DNA from: Oegoconia quadripuncta
Lineage: Eukaryota; Arthropoda; Insecta; Lepidoptera; Autostichidae
Direction of reading: 5' to 3'
Assembly: GCA_949316235.1 (NCBI GenBank)
Contig: OX438750.1
Location: 20,338,865 to 20,402,864 of the forward strand
Length of the DNA: 64,000 nt
In this document: positions 45,130 through 56,725 of the stretch, in pieces
How positions within the stretch are numbered: position 1 is the first letter of the stretch
How the letters are laid out: each line of letters begins with the position of its first letter
Program-made: the position numbers and the translations under genes
Notes under the pieces: generated by a model
What the model saw: only the letters and a program-made list of their open reading frames with translations
The model's database searches: none
Told to the model about the DNA's origin: nothing

Positions 45130-45285
45130 GAAGGTATAGGGTAGTAAAAATTCTTCACTTGGCCACATTGAGATCGAGTCTCATTTTCAATACCATTTTT
45201 TTATACTATTTATAATCACAACAGTATCTCAATAGTCAACTGAAGTTCATCTCAATATTGAGATAGTTTTATTAACACAAGCGAT
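45130..45285. mobile_element. MITE, same family as 52137-52282
   Basis: Shared blocks: cattgagatcgagtctcatt, a T-rich middle, gtcaactgaagttcatctca and attgagatagttttat. The outer ends are diverged, so boundaries are approximate. Confidence 0.6.
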
Positions 45286-45570
45286 AGTTTGCACAAACTT
45301 GATTTGCACGCGAGCTTCGCTAGGTAGTTGAGTGGTCATCATTTTTAGAGTTTCTTACATGGCTTTATGTAATTTTATAGGGATCTGGCATTATGCGTGC
45401 TAACCTAACACTGTGTATAACAGTTATAAATGTTCATGAACTATTTATTCTGTATCAAACAAAACGAAAACTCGCAGAAGCGTTCTAAGTCAGAAAAATT
45501 AAAGAAAAAAAAACCTTTTTAAAAACAAGCTTTTATTATTTGTTTATAAAATGAACTAAAAAGTTAAAAA

Positions 45571-46180
45571 TCAAGACTAATCCAATGAGCCCAAACTCGA
45601 TGGGGTTGCGTCGTTTAATTACGGAGTTCCTATGGCCACCTTCCAACTCCAACATCAGACCCTGGTTACCATATAGTATCAAAGTACTCGTCAAGACTAA
45701 TCTAATGAGCCCAAACTCGATGGGGTTGCGTCGTTTAATTACGGAGTTCCTATGGCCACCTTCCAACTCCAACATCAGACCCTGGTTACCATATAGTATC
45801 AAAGTACTCGTCAAGACTAATCCAATGAGCTCAAACTCGATAGGGTTGCATCGTTTAATTACGGAGTTCCTATGGCCACCTTCCGGCTCCATCATCAGAC
45901 CCTGGTTACCATATAGTATCAAAGTACTTGTCAAGACGAATCTAATGAGCTCAAACTCGATAGGGTTGCATCATTTAATTACGGAGTTCCTATGGCCACC
46001 TTCCAGCTCCATCATCAGATCAGCTCTATGTCACAATAACATTGCATTGTCATCCGATTTATACATGCATTCTAAATTTCAGCTCAATCGGAAACCGGGA
46101 AGTGGATCAAATTTAAGTTGCAAGATTTGATTACAGGCAACGGGACAGGTGAAACTAAATAAAAGCTTGTAAAAAGCTTG
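45571..46180 (+). repeat. Dispersed repeat with 3.75 tandem 120-bp units
   Basis: Units start at 45571, 45691, 45811 and 45931. The first two are almost identical, the last two share different variants (aactccaacatc versus ggctccatcatc), and the fourth breaks off at about 46020 into a unique 3' part ending aaaagcttgtaaaa. Because 120 is divisible by 3, long frames stay open on both strands (181 codons plus, 132 minus). These are by-products. Confidence 0.85.
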
Positions 46181-46324
46181 TAAAATACAACGCTGTTTTG
46201 CATTTATGTCGTTTAGTATGGACTTTCCAAGAACTGTTTACTACTATTAATTACATATTAATAACTTGGTCGATTATTACTTTGTAAATTAGTTATTAGC
46301 TATGATAATTTTTCTTTATATATT

Positions 46325-47519
46325 AGGTCCTTACATATGAAATTGGCGTTTTGTCGTACTGGCCACTTTGATCTCAAATATCTCCTCTTTGGTTAGGAAT
46401 TCCAATTTCAAATTTAAACAGCTATTTACACATGCATTTGTTTTTCGAAAACCGTAATTCATATGTTTTTCCATCTGTGGTTTTTTCTTTGCGTCACTCA
46501 GTTTACAAAATGGAAAACTTCAAATATCGCGTTATTTACGAGTACGAGCTCCGCCGTGGCACCCGTGCTGCAGAAACAGCTCGAAGGATTAATGATGTGT
46601 ATGGCGGTGGCGTCGCAAAAGAAAACACATTGCGTTTTCGGTTCCAACGTTTTCGTTCTGGAAATTTCGACCTGCATAACAAGCCCCGTGGGCGGCCGGA
46701 ACCCAAGGTTGATAATGAAGAATTGAAGGCTATTGTGGATCCATCGCAAACCGCGCCCGAGTTAGCTGCAGGCTGCGGTGTTAGTGACAAAACTGTTTTA
46801 ATCCACTTGAAGCAAATTGGGAAGGTGAAAAAGCTTGAAAGGTGGGTCCCTCATGAATTGAGTGGAGCAAATCGACTAACGCGCGTAGACTGCTGCGTTA
46901 CATTAGTCAACCAGCCTAATAATGAAGGGATTTTAAATCGAATCATTACATGTGATGAAAAGTGGATCTTGTACGATAATCGGAAACGCTCATCGCAATG
47001 GGTGAACCCTGGCGAACCAGCCAAATCCTGCCCCAAGCGAAAATTGACTCAAAAAAAGTTACTTGTGAGCGTTTGGTGGCCTAGTGCCGGTGTTGTTCAC
47101 TTCAGCTTTCTTAAATCTGGCCAGACGATTACGGCAGATGTGTATTGTCAGCGATTGCAAACCATGATGGAAAAGCTGCTAAACAACCGAGGCTGGTCAA
47201 TCGCCGTAGGCCACCGCTGTTTCAGGACAACGCTAGACCACACACTGCACAACAGATAGTTACCAAATTAGAAGAGCTTCAATTGGAATGTCTAAGACAT
47301 CCACTGTACTCCCCGGACCTTGCTCCAACAGATTACCATATTTTTGCGAAATTTGGATAGCTTCTTGCAAGGGAAAAAATTCAACTCCGATGGGGTAGTC
47401 CAAATCGCCTCCAAAGATTTTATTGATCCCCGTCAGAATGGTTTTTTAGTAAAGGGATCAATGAACTACCTATGAGATGGCAAAAATGCATAAATAGCAA
47501 TGGCACATACTTTGATTAA
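46325..47519 (+). mobile_element. Mariner transposon, defective, right end missing
   Basis: A TTAGGTCCTTACATATGAAA segment at about 46325 has the form and position of a mariner left TIR, about 185 bp before the transposase ATG. No reverse complement of it was found between the end of coding (47519) and 47750, so the right end is lost or very diverged. The transposase frame is broken (separate entry). Confidence 0.75.
46510..47519 (+). pseudogene. Mariner (Tc1/mariner) transposase with at least three frameshifts
   Basis: The ATG is at 46510. Frame 1 gives the DNA-binding helix-turn-helix region, the WVPHEL linker motif and the first catalytic Asp (ITCDEKWILYDN). Near 47185 it shifts; frame 2 then carries QDNARPHTA (second Asp) and YSPDLAPTDYH (third Asp, D34D spacing). 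A further shift near 47350 and another near 47445 are needed to reach the family's ending and TAA at 47517-47519. All three catalytic Asp residues survive, so decay is mainly by indels. Normal length is about 345 residues; no intact protein can be made. Confidence 0.9.
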
Positions 47520-47754
47520 ATATATATTATGGATAGGTATCTACTACCATGTATTGCGATTCTTGTACATGTTTTGTAGTCAGTATAAATACTTATATCT
47601 TTTTCAAATTTCAGATTCATAACAATAATAGTTTGCAAGTAAAACAGCAGTGACACACTGACGGCGAAACTCGAAGGATTTTTAGTTTGACTTCGATGGT
47701 TTTTCGTCCTTCGTTCAGAAAGTGAAGTTTATATTTATATTATAGGTACTATTG

Positions 47755-47904
47755 ATACTAGATAACGGATAAACATACATAAACATCCGTGACTCTGGAA
47801 AAATGTTCGTATTCATCACACAAACATATACCCGTCGCGGGATTCGAACCCGCAATCATTGGTTTCGCTGACAGGATCACTATCCACTACACCAACCGAT
47901 CGTC
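47755..47904 (-). mobile_element. SINE-B2 copy, 5' half
   Basis: Minus-strand head GACGATCGGTTGGTGTAGTGG at 47904, B-box GGGTTCGAATCCC and body to the TTATCCGTTATCTAGTA block. The tail beyond 47755 is missing. SINE-B2 differs from SINE-B by the GATCGGTTGG start and a GTGGATAG A-box side. Confidence 0.8.
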
Positions 47905-48549
47905 TTAAACTAACAACTTTTGTTCCAGAACTTGTTTCTACTGCGGCGCTTTTAATTTGTGTGCCGTCGACGAAGGGTTGTTCTCTCCCACGTGCGTGCT
48001 TATGAGGATGTTCCGATATTTTGCAAGCACAAAACGTCAAGCAGACTGTACCTTATGTTTATATTTATTAGCCATTAAATGTAACTTGGAAACTCCCTTA
48101 TTCGTCCTAAATAAAAGAAAAAAACTGTATAAATTGTAATATTTTTGCAAATAAATTTATTACAAAATATCACATCATAAACTACAAACGAAATATTCTC
48201 CTACCATATTTTTAGTAAGAACTGTACTATTTTTTTTGTAACATTTATATTATTTTTCTTTGAGCACATAAAGTAACACTGTATTAGAAACAAATTTAAG
48301 TAACTTGTACTCAAAACGTGTACCTTTCCATATAATATTATACAAAATAAAATCTATTCTCGTGACCAGAGTTCCATAGATTAAGGAAGCACACACATTT
48401 CATGAGTATTGACTATTTTAATAATTCACGTGGTTATAGTGTGAGAGTAAATTGCCATGCTTAATACTCTGTATAAATAATAAAGAAATTTTTGAGACAC
48501 ACCCATTATCTATACCCAAACTAGGCAAAGGCAAAAAAATTAGCAAAAA

Positions 48550-48700
48550 CTAATTGATAAACATACTTAAATATTTACGTAAACATCCATGACCCGGGAA
48601 TAAATGCTTATATACATCACACAAACATTTAGCGGGATTCGAACCTGCTACAGTTGGTTTAGAAGGCAAAGTCACTAGCTACTACATTAATCGGTCATCC
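48550..48700 (-). mobile_element. SINE-B2 relic downstream of glutaredoxin
   Basis: B-box GGTTCGAATCCC and a degraded A-box (TAATGTAGTAGCTAG). It lies 160 bp past the glutaredoxin stop on the gene's strand and could be in its 3' untranslated region if a distal poly(A) site is used. Confidence 0.7.
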
Positions 48701-48862
48701 AAATTATGTATTCCATGGAACAATGGTTCTAAAAATGATTATGTAAACTTTAAGTAGCTAATAACATCTTAAATTAACAAATATATATATATATATATAT
48801 TATAATTTAAAGTTTTTGTTCACATTGATGTTTGTGTATTTACGATACTCCATATTTTTTAT

Positions 48863-51336
48863 TCATCCAATAAGCATGGGTTCCAGTTTCCCAGATTCGT
48901 ACAAGGCTTTCACATCTGATCCGCCTCCAATGCAGTTGCCATTAATGAATACTTGCGGCACCTGAAAATATGAATAAATTGATCAAACCAGATGTTACAA
49001 TTGACCCAGAAAAGAATTTAACAAGTTAACAAAACAATGCTAAAGAAATTCAGATATATTATACATATAGAAATACCAATCAAATAGTGTTTAGATAAAA
49101 GAAAATTCCTAATTTAAAATAAGATAATAAATGTGCTATCAAGCAAATATAATTGCATGATATCATTATGGTTATAATCTATTATTGCCTGATGATAAGA
49201 ACAAACAGATAACAGATTAAAGTAGTCCTAATTACCTGTTTGAATGAATGCAATCCCTCTAAAAGATATTCACAAATATTTCTTGACTCTATTTGTGGTG
49301 AGAAATTACATTATGGATATGGCGTCAAGAAACGTATTTTTGATACTAGGTACATAATTGGAGCAATTAGAAATTCAGGGAAATAACAAACTTTAAACTC
49401 AAAATGTCAATGGATGATTGGTAAACTTTTGTGGTTAAGGGATTAGACCATGAGAATTCGAGAGAAGGCCTAATACTCAGCAGTGGGTATTTTGGGCTGA
49501 AAAAAGTAAATGTGTAACTATTTTATAAATGGACACCTCCAATGTACACTTGACAGCAGTATAATGCTACTAAAATGATTCCGACCACAGATATAAATGA
49601 ATTACTACTTCTATGTTTAAGTTTACGTATATTACAAAATAATTAATTATCTAGCTCATGTTTTTTTCTCTATACATTGAAAGGAATCCACTCTTTTGAG
49701 TGCTTCGGCCCCTGTCATATAGGTTTTCAGGCTGGTTTACTGGAACTCAACTACATATAATGCGCCTATGTTAGAAGCACACTGAATGGCAAGCTAAAGT
49801 GATGAAAGGAGTGCCTGTTAAAATTTTATTTCTGGTTTCAATAGTTTCAGTTGTTTTGTTGAGTAAATCAGACAGGACTTCTCTAATCATAATAATGGAA
49901 TAGAAAATAACTTACATAAATTTTCAATAGTGTATTTTGTTATTGTATAAACCAAGTGAATTCCTTTATGGTCTCCCAGAAAATCTCTGCAAAAATACTC
50001 TTGTGCAGGAAGACATAGCCAAGAATTGCTTCAGATTAATTTCAATTTACTTACTGTTCTTATTCCAGTTATATGTGCTAGGTTGTCTTGTATTGCAGGC
50101 CCATCATCTCTCTCATCCAACTCATATACCGTAACTGGTTGTTTCACTTTTTGGAAAACCTGGAATATTATGTTAATATAATATGAACATCAATCAGTTT
50201 TCTATGAAATTCATATATTGATTTGTCAAGTAATTATTTCCATTAGCAAATTAGGGTGGAAGGAAAGTAAGAGAACATAATAATATTGGGGTTACCAATT
50301 CAAAATTTTCTAAGGTTTCATCGAAGGACATAGGGGGGGGTAGAACAAGAATTGTCCCTTTCCACCTTTTTTAGATGACATTGGCATTATATTTTGACGA
50401 CCGATTGGTGTAGTGGATAGTGACTCTGTCAGTGAAACCAACGGTTGCGGGTTCGAATCCCGCGACGGGTAAATGTTTGTGTGATGAATATGAAATATTT
50501 ATTCCCAAGTCTTGGATGTTTATATAAATATTTATGACATTTTCATCCGTTATCTAGTATCCATAGCACAAGCTTTGCTTAGTTTGGGACTAAATGATTG
50601 GTGTAAGTGTCCGAAATATTTATTTATTTTATTTATTTATTTATTTATAGCACAGAAACATGCGACTCGCAGATATTTCAAAGATTGAAATGTTACATCT
50701 GATGTGAGGTTGACAGAAAGTGTAGATAGAACAAACTGCCAAAATCAGTCTACAAATTGTCATGAAACATCATCCTTTAGTCATAACTAAAGTTTCTGAA
50801 TAGGTACATCATATATTATTTAACTAAATCAAGTAAAATCTGGATATTGATTGATTGTAAATTGTGAAGTCAATAAATTTCTCAGTTTGTTGTCCTTGTG
50901 GCATATTAAAGAATTTCAATTAAGGTTTTTCTCATGTGCTCTTCATTTGTAAACTATATTATCTACATTTTAAGCATTAGATTGGGTATCAAAAAGCATC
51001 ACTAACAAATTATCTGTATTAACATTATGAAATCATGAGACTGCATTCCGAGATAAAATTGCTAGTACCTATAATATATCAGATAGGAATATTTCAATTC
51101 AGATTTAGCATAGAAAACCAGCAGAAATGCGTCATGAAAAGCATTGATGATTGATGTACCTAACCTATATACACTTTCATTTTAAATTAAGTAGTTTACA
51201 AGTCCATATAATTATTGACACTTACATCTTTTGCCATTTTACAGTAAGGGCAGCGTGACTTCGAAAACACAACGACTTTTTCTTGGGAAACTGCTAATTT
51301 GATAAATTGCTGCACGTCCGCTGAATTGGGCGCCAT
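48863..51336 (-). CDS. Glutaredoxin, dithiol (CPYC), three exons, 104 aa
   Basis: Exons: 51226-51336 (codons 1-37), 50055-50159 (38-72), 48863-48961 (73-104 plus TGA). Both introns are phase 0 with GT-AG ends (donors GTAAG and GTAAGT). The protein has the thioredoxin fold layout of class I glutaredoxins: CPYC at 29-32, a T/VP junction at 72-74 exactly at the second splice, and GGGSD at 84-88. Length matches the family. The ATG at 51336 has a good context (CAAAAATGG); the frame is open upstream, with an alternative Met 13 codons before, but the shorter start fits family length. Glutaredoxins reduce protein disulfides and glutathionylated proteins using glutathione, usually in the cytosol. No targeting peptide is evident. 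An AATAAA overlaps the stop codon (48858-48863). Confidence 0.93.
48962..50054 (-). other. Glutaredoxin intron 2
   Basis: 1093 bp, from GTAAGT (50054) to the TTTTCAG acceptor at 48962. It contains a LINE-tail scrap at 49455-49500 (aaggcctaatactcagcagt, then gggtattttgggctga), similar to the 21361-21545 ending. No coding sequence is seen. Confidence 0.85.
50160..51225 (-). other. Glutaredoxin intron 1
   Basis: 1066 bp, from GTAAG (51225) to a TATTCCAG acceptor at 50160. It contains a SINE-B2 copy in the opposite orientation (50396-50650). Confidence 0.85.
50396..50650 (+). mobile_element. SINE-B2 copy, full length, in glutaredoxin intron 1
   Basis: Starts tgacgaccgattggtgtagt with an A-box-like segment, B-box gggttcgaatcccgcgacgg, body gtatccatagcacaagctt and a (tttat)n tail at about 50625-50650. 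It is the best SINE-B2 in the window and antisense to the gene. Confidence 0.87.
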
Positions 51337-52136
51337 TTTTGGGGAACGAATAATTTTGCAGGCTTGTGAGCCCATCAAACAAAAGGAAAAATAAAGGTAC
51401 AAAGAAAATTCGCACTTATATTTACTTGGAGAATTTAGTGTTGCCAATATTGAATTAAAATTTATACACTTTGCTTCTTTGCAGCATTGCCTGTGACTGC
51501 CCACTACAGGGACAAAGATTAAAATATCAATCAAGGATTCCGTTTTTACCATTTAATTACGGAACCCTGAAAGTAGCGAAATTTAGCTTGTTAAATGTCA
51601 AAAACGGAATCCTTATAATATGTACGTTCGTCCGTCCGTATTTCACAGACTACTCCGCCATCTCTGCTTCCGGATAATACTGTGAGTGGCGTAACGTGGA
51701 CTAATCTAGACGTGGATGAAGGCGATCAACGAGGTCTTTTAGACTTTTTCTTACAGTACCTATTATTTCCAAATTAAATACTATGTACCATCACATATTA
51801 CAAATGTACGTATAATATAATTAGGCTAAGTTTTTAATGAGAAATAAGTAAATTTATCTTATTTCAGAGAATACAAAATTAAACCCAAAATAATATAGTC
51901 TATCTGTGATCTAATCTTTTACAAAAATAATGCATTTAGGCTCTTTGCTTTGCTGATGTCTTGCTGAAAACATAAAATTTTATCATCTTTAAATGCATTT
52001 TTTAAATATCTGCTACAAAAGATAACTTAAATTTAAAGTTATACAAATAGGATCCCATGTAGGTATCATGTTCTGTCCATGTATTTGTTAATCACATCAA
52101 ATGCAATACTTGCATGAAAATGTATAGAAATGTTAG
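51337..52136. other. Glutaredoxin upstream region with a dispersed repeat
   Basis: The likely 5' untranslated and promoter region lies just above 51336, but I could not identify a TATA or initiator with confidence. 51535-51665 holds a repeat: attccgtttttaccatttaa, attacggaaccct and cgtccgtccgt. It forms an imperfect inverted repeat (ggattccg...cggaaccc) and resembles 19285-19350. Confidence 0.5.
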
Positions 52137-52282
52137 GGCCGTATTAAAAAATCGATCTTGATATTGAGATCGCGTCTCAGTCTCAATACTATTTTGATTT
52201 TTGATACTGTTTTAATTTGCAACAGGTTTTCAAGCGTCAACTTAAGGTCATCTCAATCTTGAGAACGGTTTAATACGTGCCT
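52137..52282. mobile_element. MITE with imperfect TIRs
   Basis: The ends ggccgtattaaa and its approximate complement (tttaatacgtgcc) bracket ttgagatcgcgtctcagtct and caacttaaggtcatctca. It is the better preserved member of the family that also includes 45130-45285. Confidence 0.65.
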
Positions 52283-53580
52283 TAAAGTAGTGCCTTGTAT
52301 TTAAAGTGTAGTAGTTAAAGTGCCTTGTATCAAATCAATAATGTTTTTTCATAGGTATGCACTTGAAAATAGTTAGTTTTTGTAAGCTACAAGGCGTTCG
52401 GAATTTACAATCCTCCTTTGAGAAAAAGCCCATGAAACTCAAAGATTGCTCTTTTTCAAAGAACATTATGTTAATAAGTTTTTAAAGTATACTTGTAATT
52501 TTCAGTTATTAACAAACATAAATTTAGGTTCCGTGAAATAAATCTTGATTCAAAGGCATTTATTTATTTTATTTATTTCCTTTTTGGAGAATTAACAACA
52601 AGAATTAAGTCGAGTATGTGAGATAATTTAAAAAATTTACACATGTAAGTGCCCACATGTAAATTATTAGATAAGTATATATATATATGTGAAAATACGT
52701 GTAAAATGTAGTACATTAAACATTGCGGCCCTGGACTCCATAATGATGTGATAATTAGAAGAACAAATACAATTAATTATATTTTTAGATTAAGTTATGA
52801 ATTTACAGAATACAATTTTTATTGTGGGTGCGTTCCGCCCGAGTTGCTATTATTTTCGCTCATATTATACAGCCGCCCGCCCCGTTCCAAAATAATCGTA
52901 AGTACAACCAAATCAAACATAAATACTATAAATAGGTATCCTATTTTATTACAACGTAATTTCAATTTCGTTTACAAATGACAAACAATGTGCATGCATA
53001 AGATAAATATCTCGTTTGTAATTGGCTTCTATTGGAAAATAGTATACGAACAAAATTAGAGCCATATGAAATTTTCCATTTAAAAGGAACAGTTTTACAT
53101 TTTTGGTGTATATTGCTTTGGAATACAAGAATCCGATCACAAGCTTAAGTGTATACTATCTCACGGCATGTCTATTTAAAACAAGGTGATCCGTCTCATT
53201 GAGTTGAGAACGAAACTTGATTAATTTCTTGCAAACATTACAAATTTGTTTAAAACGTCGAAACTTGGCAACCCTGTTAAGACATTGACAGTGACATTTC
53301 GTTGACAGGAATGGCGTAGTGTTGCCTCAGATTAAATGTGTTGCCATTGCACATGAATATAACATCGTTATCTTTCGTCGATAGTGGACGTTATTTTGAT
53401 TTGTATGACGTTACGTTTTCATACCCCTTAAAAGTTTGTATTGACGCAAAGGAATTCAATTTATTGCATCTATGTTGTATACATGATCTTAAAAATATTT
53501 ATTGGTATCAAACAGAAATCCTTTTAGGACATAACAATTAAATTAATAGAATAGATTAATACCGCCTAATGATTAATCGT
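52283..53580. other. Intergenic, nothing recognised
   Basis: AT-rich. Contains a short TA run at about 52678-52690 and no frame with recognisable features. Confidence 0.5.
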
Positions 53581-53738
53581 CTTATTCATAAAAATTTACA
53601 AACGCTTTATAAGCCCGTTTTAGTTAAAGTATGTTTTGTCTCTGTCGTTCATAAGGAACTGTTGTAATGAAAGAAAGTGACAAAACATACTTTAACTAAA
53701 GCAGGCTTATAAAGCGTTTATAAATTTTTATGAATAAG
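53581..53738. mobile_element. MITE, 158 bp, 60-bp TIRs
   Basis: 53581-53640 (cttattcataaaaattt...atgttttgtc) is repeated inverted at 53679-53738 with few differences. A 38-bp centre separates them. No coding capacity; superfamily not determined. Confidence 0.82.
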
Positions 53739-55159
53739 AGGGTTAAAGTTTTTTAGCATAGGTCCTTATGAGTCATAAGTTATGACACACAAAGGTAAAG
53801 ACGATTTAAAATATTCTGTTAAACTGATCAGAAATTAAAATGCACTTTTGCTATTTTGTTATTAGCAAACAGCATAATTCTAGATACTCGGACGTTGTCT
53901 TATTATAGGATAAAAGATAGGATTTGCCCAAATCGCTACGTCGCGTCGGTTGGTGATCGTAGGATTTTGAACACTGATCAAGCTGCTGCCCATCACTGGT
54001 GTACGCTGTGACTCTCACGATACATTGGTCTCCTTGTACACACCCACGGGAGTAGCCTGTTACACCAATATATTGCCAACACTCGTAGTGTGTAGCTCCC
54101 ACAATATTACTGTATCCATACACAGATAGTTCAATGAACTATTATTTTTGAAAATTTAAAAAATAGGCTTAATTTCCTCTAGCGTTCGGTATTCGAATAA
54201 TGAACTTGATACAAACCTATTGTGATTTATAAAATCATTATAGAGCGCATCAACATCGGTAAAAAAATTGGGTTGGGTAATACATAGGGTATTATGTAAT
54301 ATGTATTTGATATTTCCAAACATTGAATATCCGGCTTGATGCGACGTGTAAAATGTGAGAGGAAATGCATGTGGTGCTCTCAGATAATATCACCAGGCTA
54401 CGCTGCTTGCACCTAATAGGTACCTCTAGCTATTGTTGTTCACTGCAATTAAACTAAAGCGTGTATGGAACAAAGTTAAGTGTCATAAAATTAAAATTTT
54501 CTTTAAAACCAGGTGCATATTTATTTCTAAATATGCAGTTTTTGTAAATATTTTGTACAGTTTTATCAATCTTCATTAACCATTTCCAAAGATTGTGCAA
54601 AAGTAATGATCAAAATAAGTAATATAAAATGTGTGAATTATTTTTGAGTTTAACCTACATAAACATACCAAAGAGAGAAATAGGATATGAGTAGAGTGCA
54701 GTGTGTGTAGTGCAGGAGTTTTCGTATCTATACCTAACTTATAGGTATTACTTGATAGATAAATCAAGTGAATACCTTTACATTGCGTGCAGAGAAATAA
54801 TTTCCACTGGAAACTGTCTTCCACGCCAACCGAAGTCCACTCATCTAAACGTAGATTAGTCATACTTAATTATCTGCTTACCAATGGCAGTACAGGTTCA
54901 TACATTCAAAAGCTGTAAAGCATAATAAAGCTGGTTGGGGATGCCAACCAGTGCAATGATTTTTGAGTTCTTCGCTTTTTTAAGCACATTCAATAATCAC
55001 AGTTACCTTTGTAAATTTGTAGTTTTCGCATAATTCAACTGGTGAAAGTTCATAAATCGCACCCCAAGTCGAATGATATGAATGCGTAGACAGAGAAACC
55101 TATGACTAATAAAGAATGAATGAATGACGAAGGGGAGCTGTTCTGCACCTACTTGCATA
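53739..55159. other. Intergenic with an unexplained cysteine-rich frame
   Basis: The minus frame 53851-54123 (90 codons) contains THYECWQYIGVTGY and CVQGDQC, giving several cysteines in a short span and a less AT-rich base composition than its flanks. I do not recognise it and found no splice sites. The remainder is AT-rich and featureless. Confidence 0.35.
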
Positions 55160-55312
55160 CTGGTGTCGATTCGGATGTACACCAACTAAACTAAAACCAG
55201 TTTTAAAGTATTACAGTCTCTTTCTCCCTGGAACAGTACGATGCGACGGCACCACTCCAAAACTGGTTTTAGTTTAGTTTAGTTAAGTTGGTGTACATCC
55301 GAATAGACACCA
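55160..55312. mobile_element. MITE, about 150 bp, 45-bp TIRs
   Basis: The left arm tggtgtcgattcggatgtac then accaactaaactaaaaccag recurs inverted at about 55258-55312, where the right arm has two extra taaac units. The centre (about 55210-55255) is unique. It directly precedes a Helitron. Confidence 0.78.
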
Positions 55313-55329
55313 ATGTTTACTTCTCAGAA

Positions 55330-55581
55330 TCTAACTAATGTTATACCTAATGCGAAAGTTTGGATGTTACTTTGTTTATTTGTTGTTCACGGCTAAATGA
55401 ATGAACGGATTTGGATAAAATTTGGTATATAGGTAGAACAGGGTGATTAAAACATAAGTCATTTTTTTAGGGCGATAATGTGAGTATAGGTACCTACTTA
55501 GTTCCCGCGGGATAAACAATTATACATATGTATCCCTAATAAAGTTATTCCATACAGGCGAAGCCGCGGGCGGAAACCTAG
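55330..55581 (+). mobile_element. Lep1-type Helitron, complete non-autonomous copy
   Basis: Begins TC (55330) after an A and ends CTAG (55578-55581) before a T, the rolling-circle insertion signature. The 3' region contains ccatacaggcgaagccgcgg, giving a GC-rich hairpin near the end as expected. It matches 63744-63972 along its length. Confidence 0.82.
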
Positions 55582-56257
55582 TGGTAATAAATAAATAGAT
55601 ATAAAAATGTTTTGTGAGTTAGGTACGTTAGGTATAAAAATAACATCTGACATTATATACAGTGGTGGTCACTGTGGACCGTCTACTGCTTTATAACTCG
55701 ACCGAAACGATGACATCATCAGTCACCAGTACCACCAAATTAGGTAATGACCTACATAAGTTTTGGTAGTCACACACGAAGGTACTCAAACACATCACCC
55801 ATCTTTATTAATAATTAGTCCTCTGCTTGCTAGACACAGGCTTCTTCCATTATTTTGGCGCGAATTTATTATCTCCTTACCTAGATGACGCTTAACGCGT
55901 TGGGGTTTTGTGGTATCTGGGCGATCACGACTGCTAGGACTGCTGGACCCTTATTCGCGAACATTGAACCAAAAAAAATGTTACAGCCTGCAGACAGAAT
56001 TTTCAGCTAATCATCCTAATAATGCCTTCATTTCTAAGTGGTTAGTTACCAACCAATTTGCTTTGACTAAAGAGAGGCTTGTATGGTGATAATGAATTAA
56101 AATACTGAACTGAATGTTAGGCATTATAGCCTATTTTTTTTTTATTTTTTTTTTTTTATTAGCAATTTCATTTTTTATTTTTCAGCTACTTACGAGTACT
56201 TATCGATTGTAATACAAGTATTACAATTACTATATTATTTTTTTTATTATTATTTTT

Positions 56258-56484
56258 TACGCACTACGGATTGGTACTTGACCTCAATCACACCTGATGT
56301 TAGGTGAAGACGAGGTCGAAGGTGGAAGCGTACTGACCCGGAAACCCTAACATATTTGGGGGACTGGCTATCTTATCTCTGACAACCGGAACACAACAAT
56401 GCTATCAACATTGCTGCTTGGCGGCAGATTTAGATAAGATGGTGGTAGCTAGCCAGGCGGACATTTAAAATGCCCTACCACCAA
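56258..56484 (-). mobile_element. SINE-A copy lacking its head
   Basis: In sense the minus strand runs from ttggtggtagggcatttt to gtcaagtaccaatccg. The tRNA-like head is missing. Confidence 0.87.
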
Positions 56485-56494
56485 CTAAAACTAT

Positions 56495-56725
56495 TTTAGT
56501 ATAGTAGGTATATAATATGTAGATTCATAGTTTTAATGAAAATGTTTAGCTTTTTGTACGCCCAGTCAATGTGTTCTTTTATATTTACCAAGGTCGACAG
56601 GAAGAGATTCCTTTATGGGATAAATCCGCCTTTGTACTTAATTTTAAGTTACATTTAATTTATCGATGTAACATATTTATTTATATGAAGTACAATAAAG
56701 CGTTTGCAAACATAACAAACAAAAC
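56495..56725 (+). repeat. LINE 3' untranslated end (inverted partner at 59608)
   Basis: tacgcccagtcaatgtgttc, then gataaatccgcctttgtact and gtacaataaagcgtttgc. The same sequence lies inverted at 59608-59830, about 3 kb away. The coding part is absent here. Confidence 0.75.

Noticed and set aside
45536..46130. Long open frames of 181 (plus) and 132 (minus) codons
   Set aside because: Both are translations of a 120-bp tandem repeat whose period is a multiple of three. No start context, domain or homologue is evident, and both strands are equally open.
46463..46790. Several 80-90 codon frames on both strands over the mariner
   Set aside because: They are alternative-frame shadows of the transposase.
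51338..51552. N-terminal extension of glutaredoxin to an upstream in-frame ATG
   Set aside because: It would add up to 72 residues of low-complexity hydrophobic and cysteine sequence unlike the family. The ATG at 51336 has better context and gives the family's usual length.
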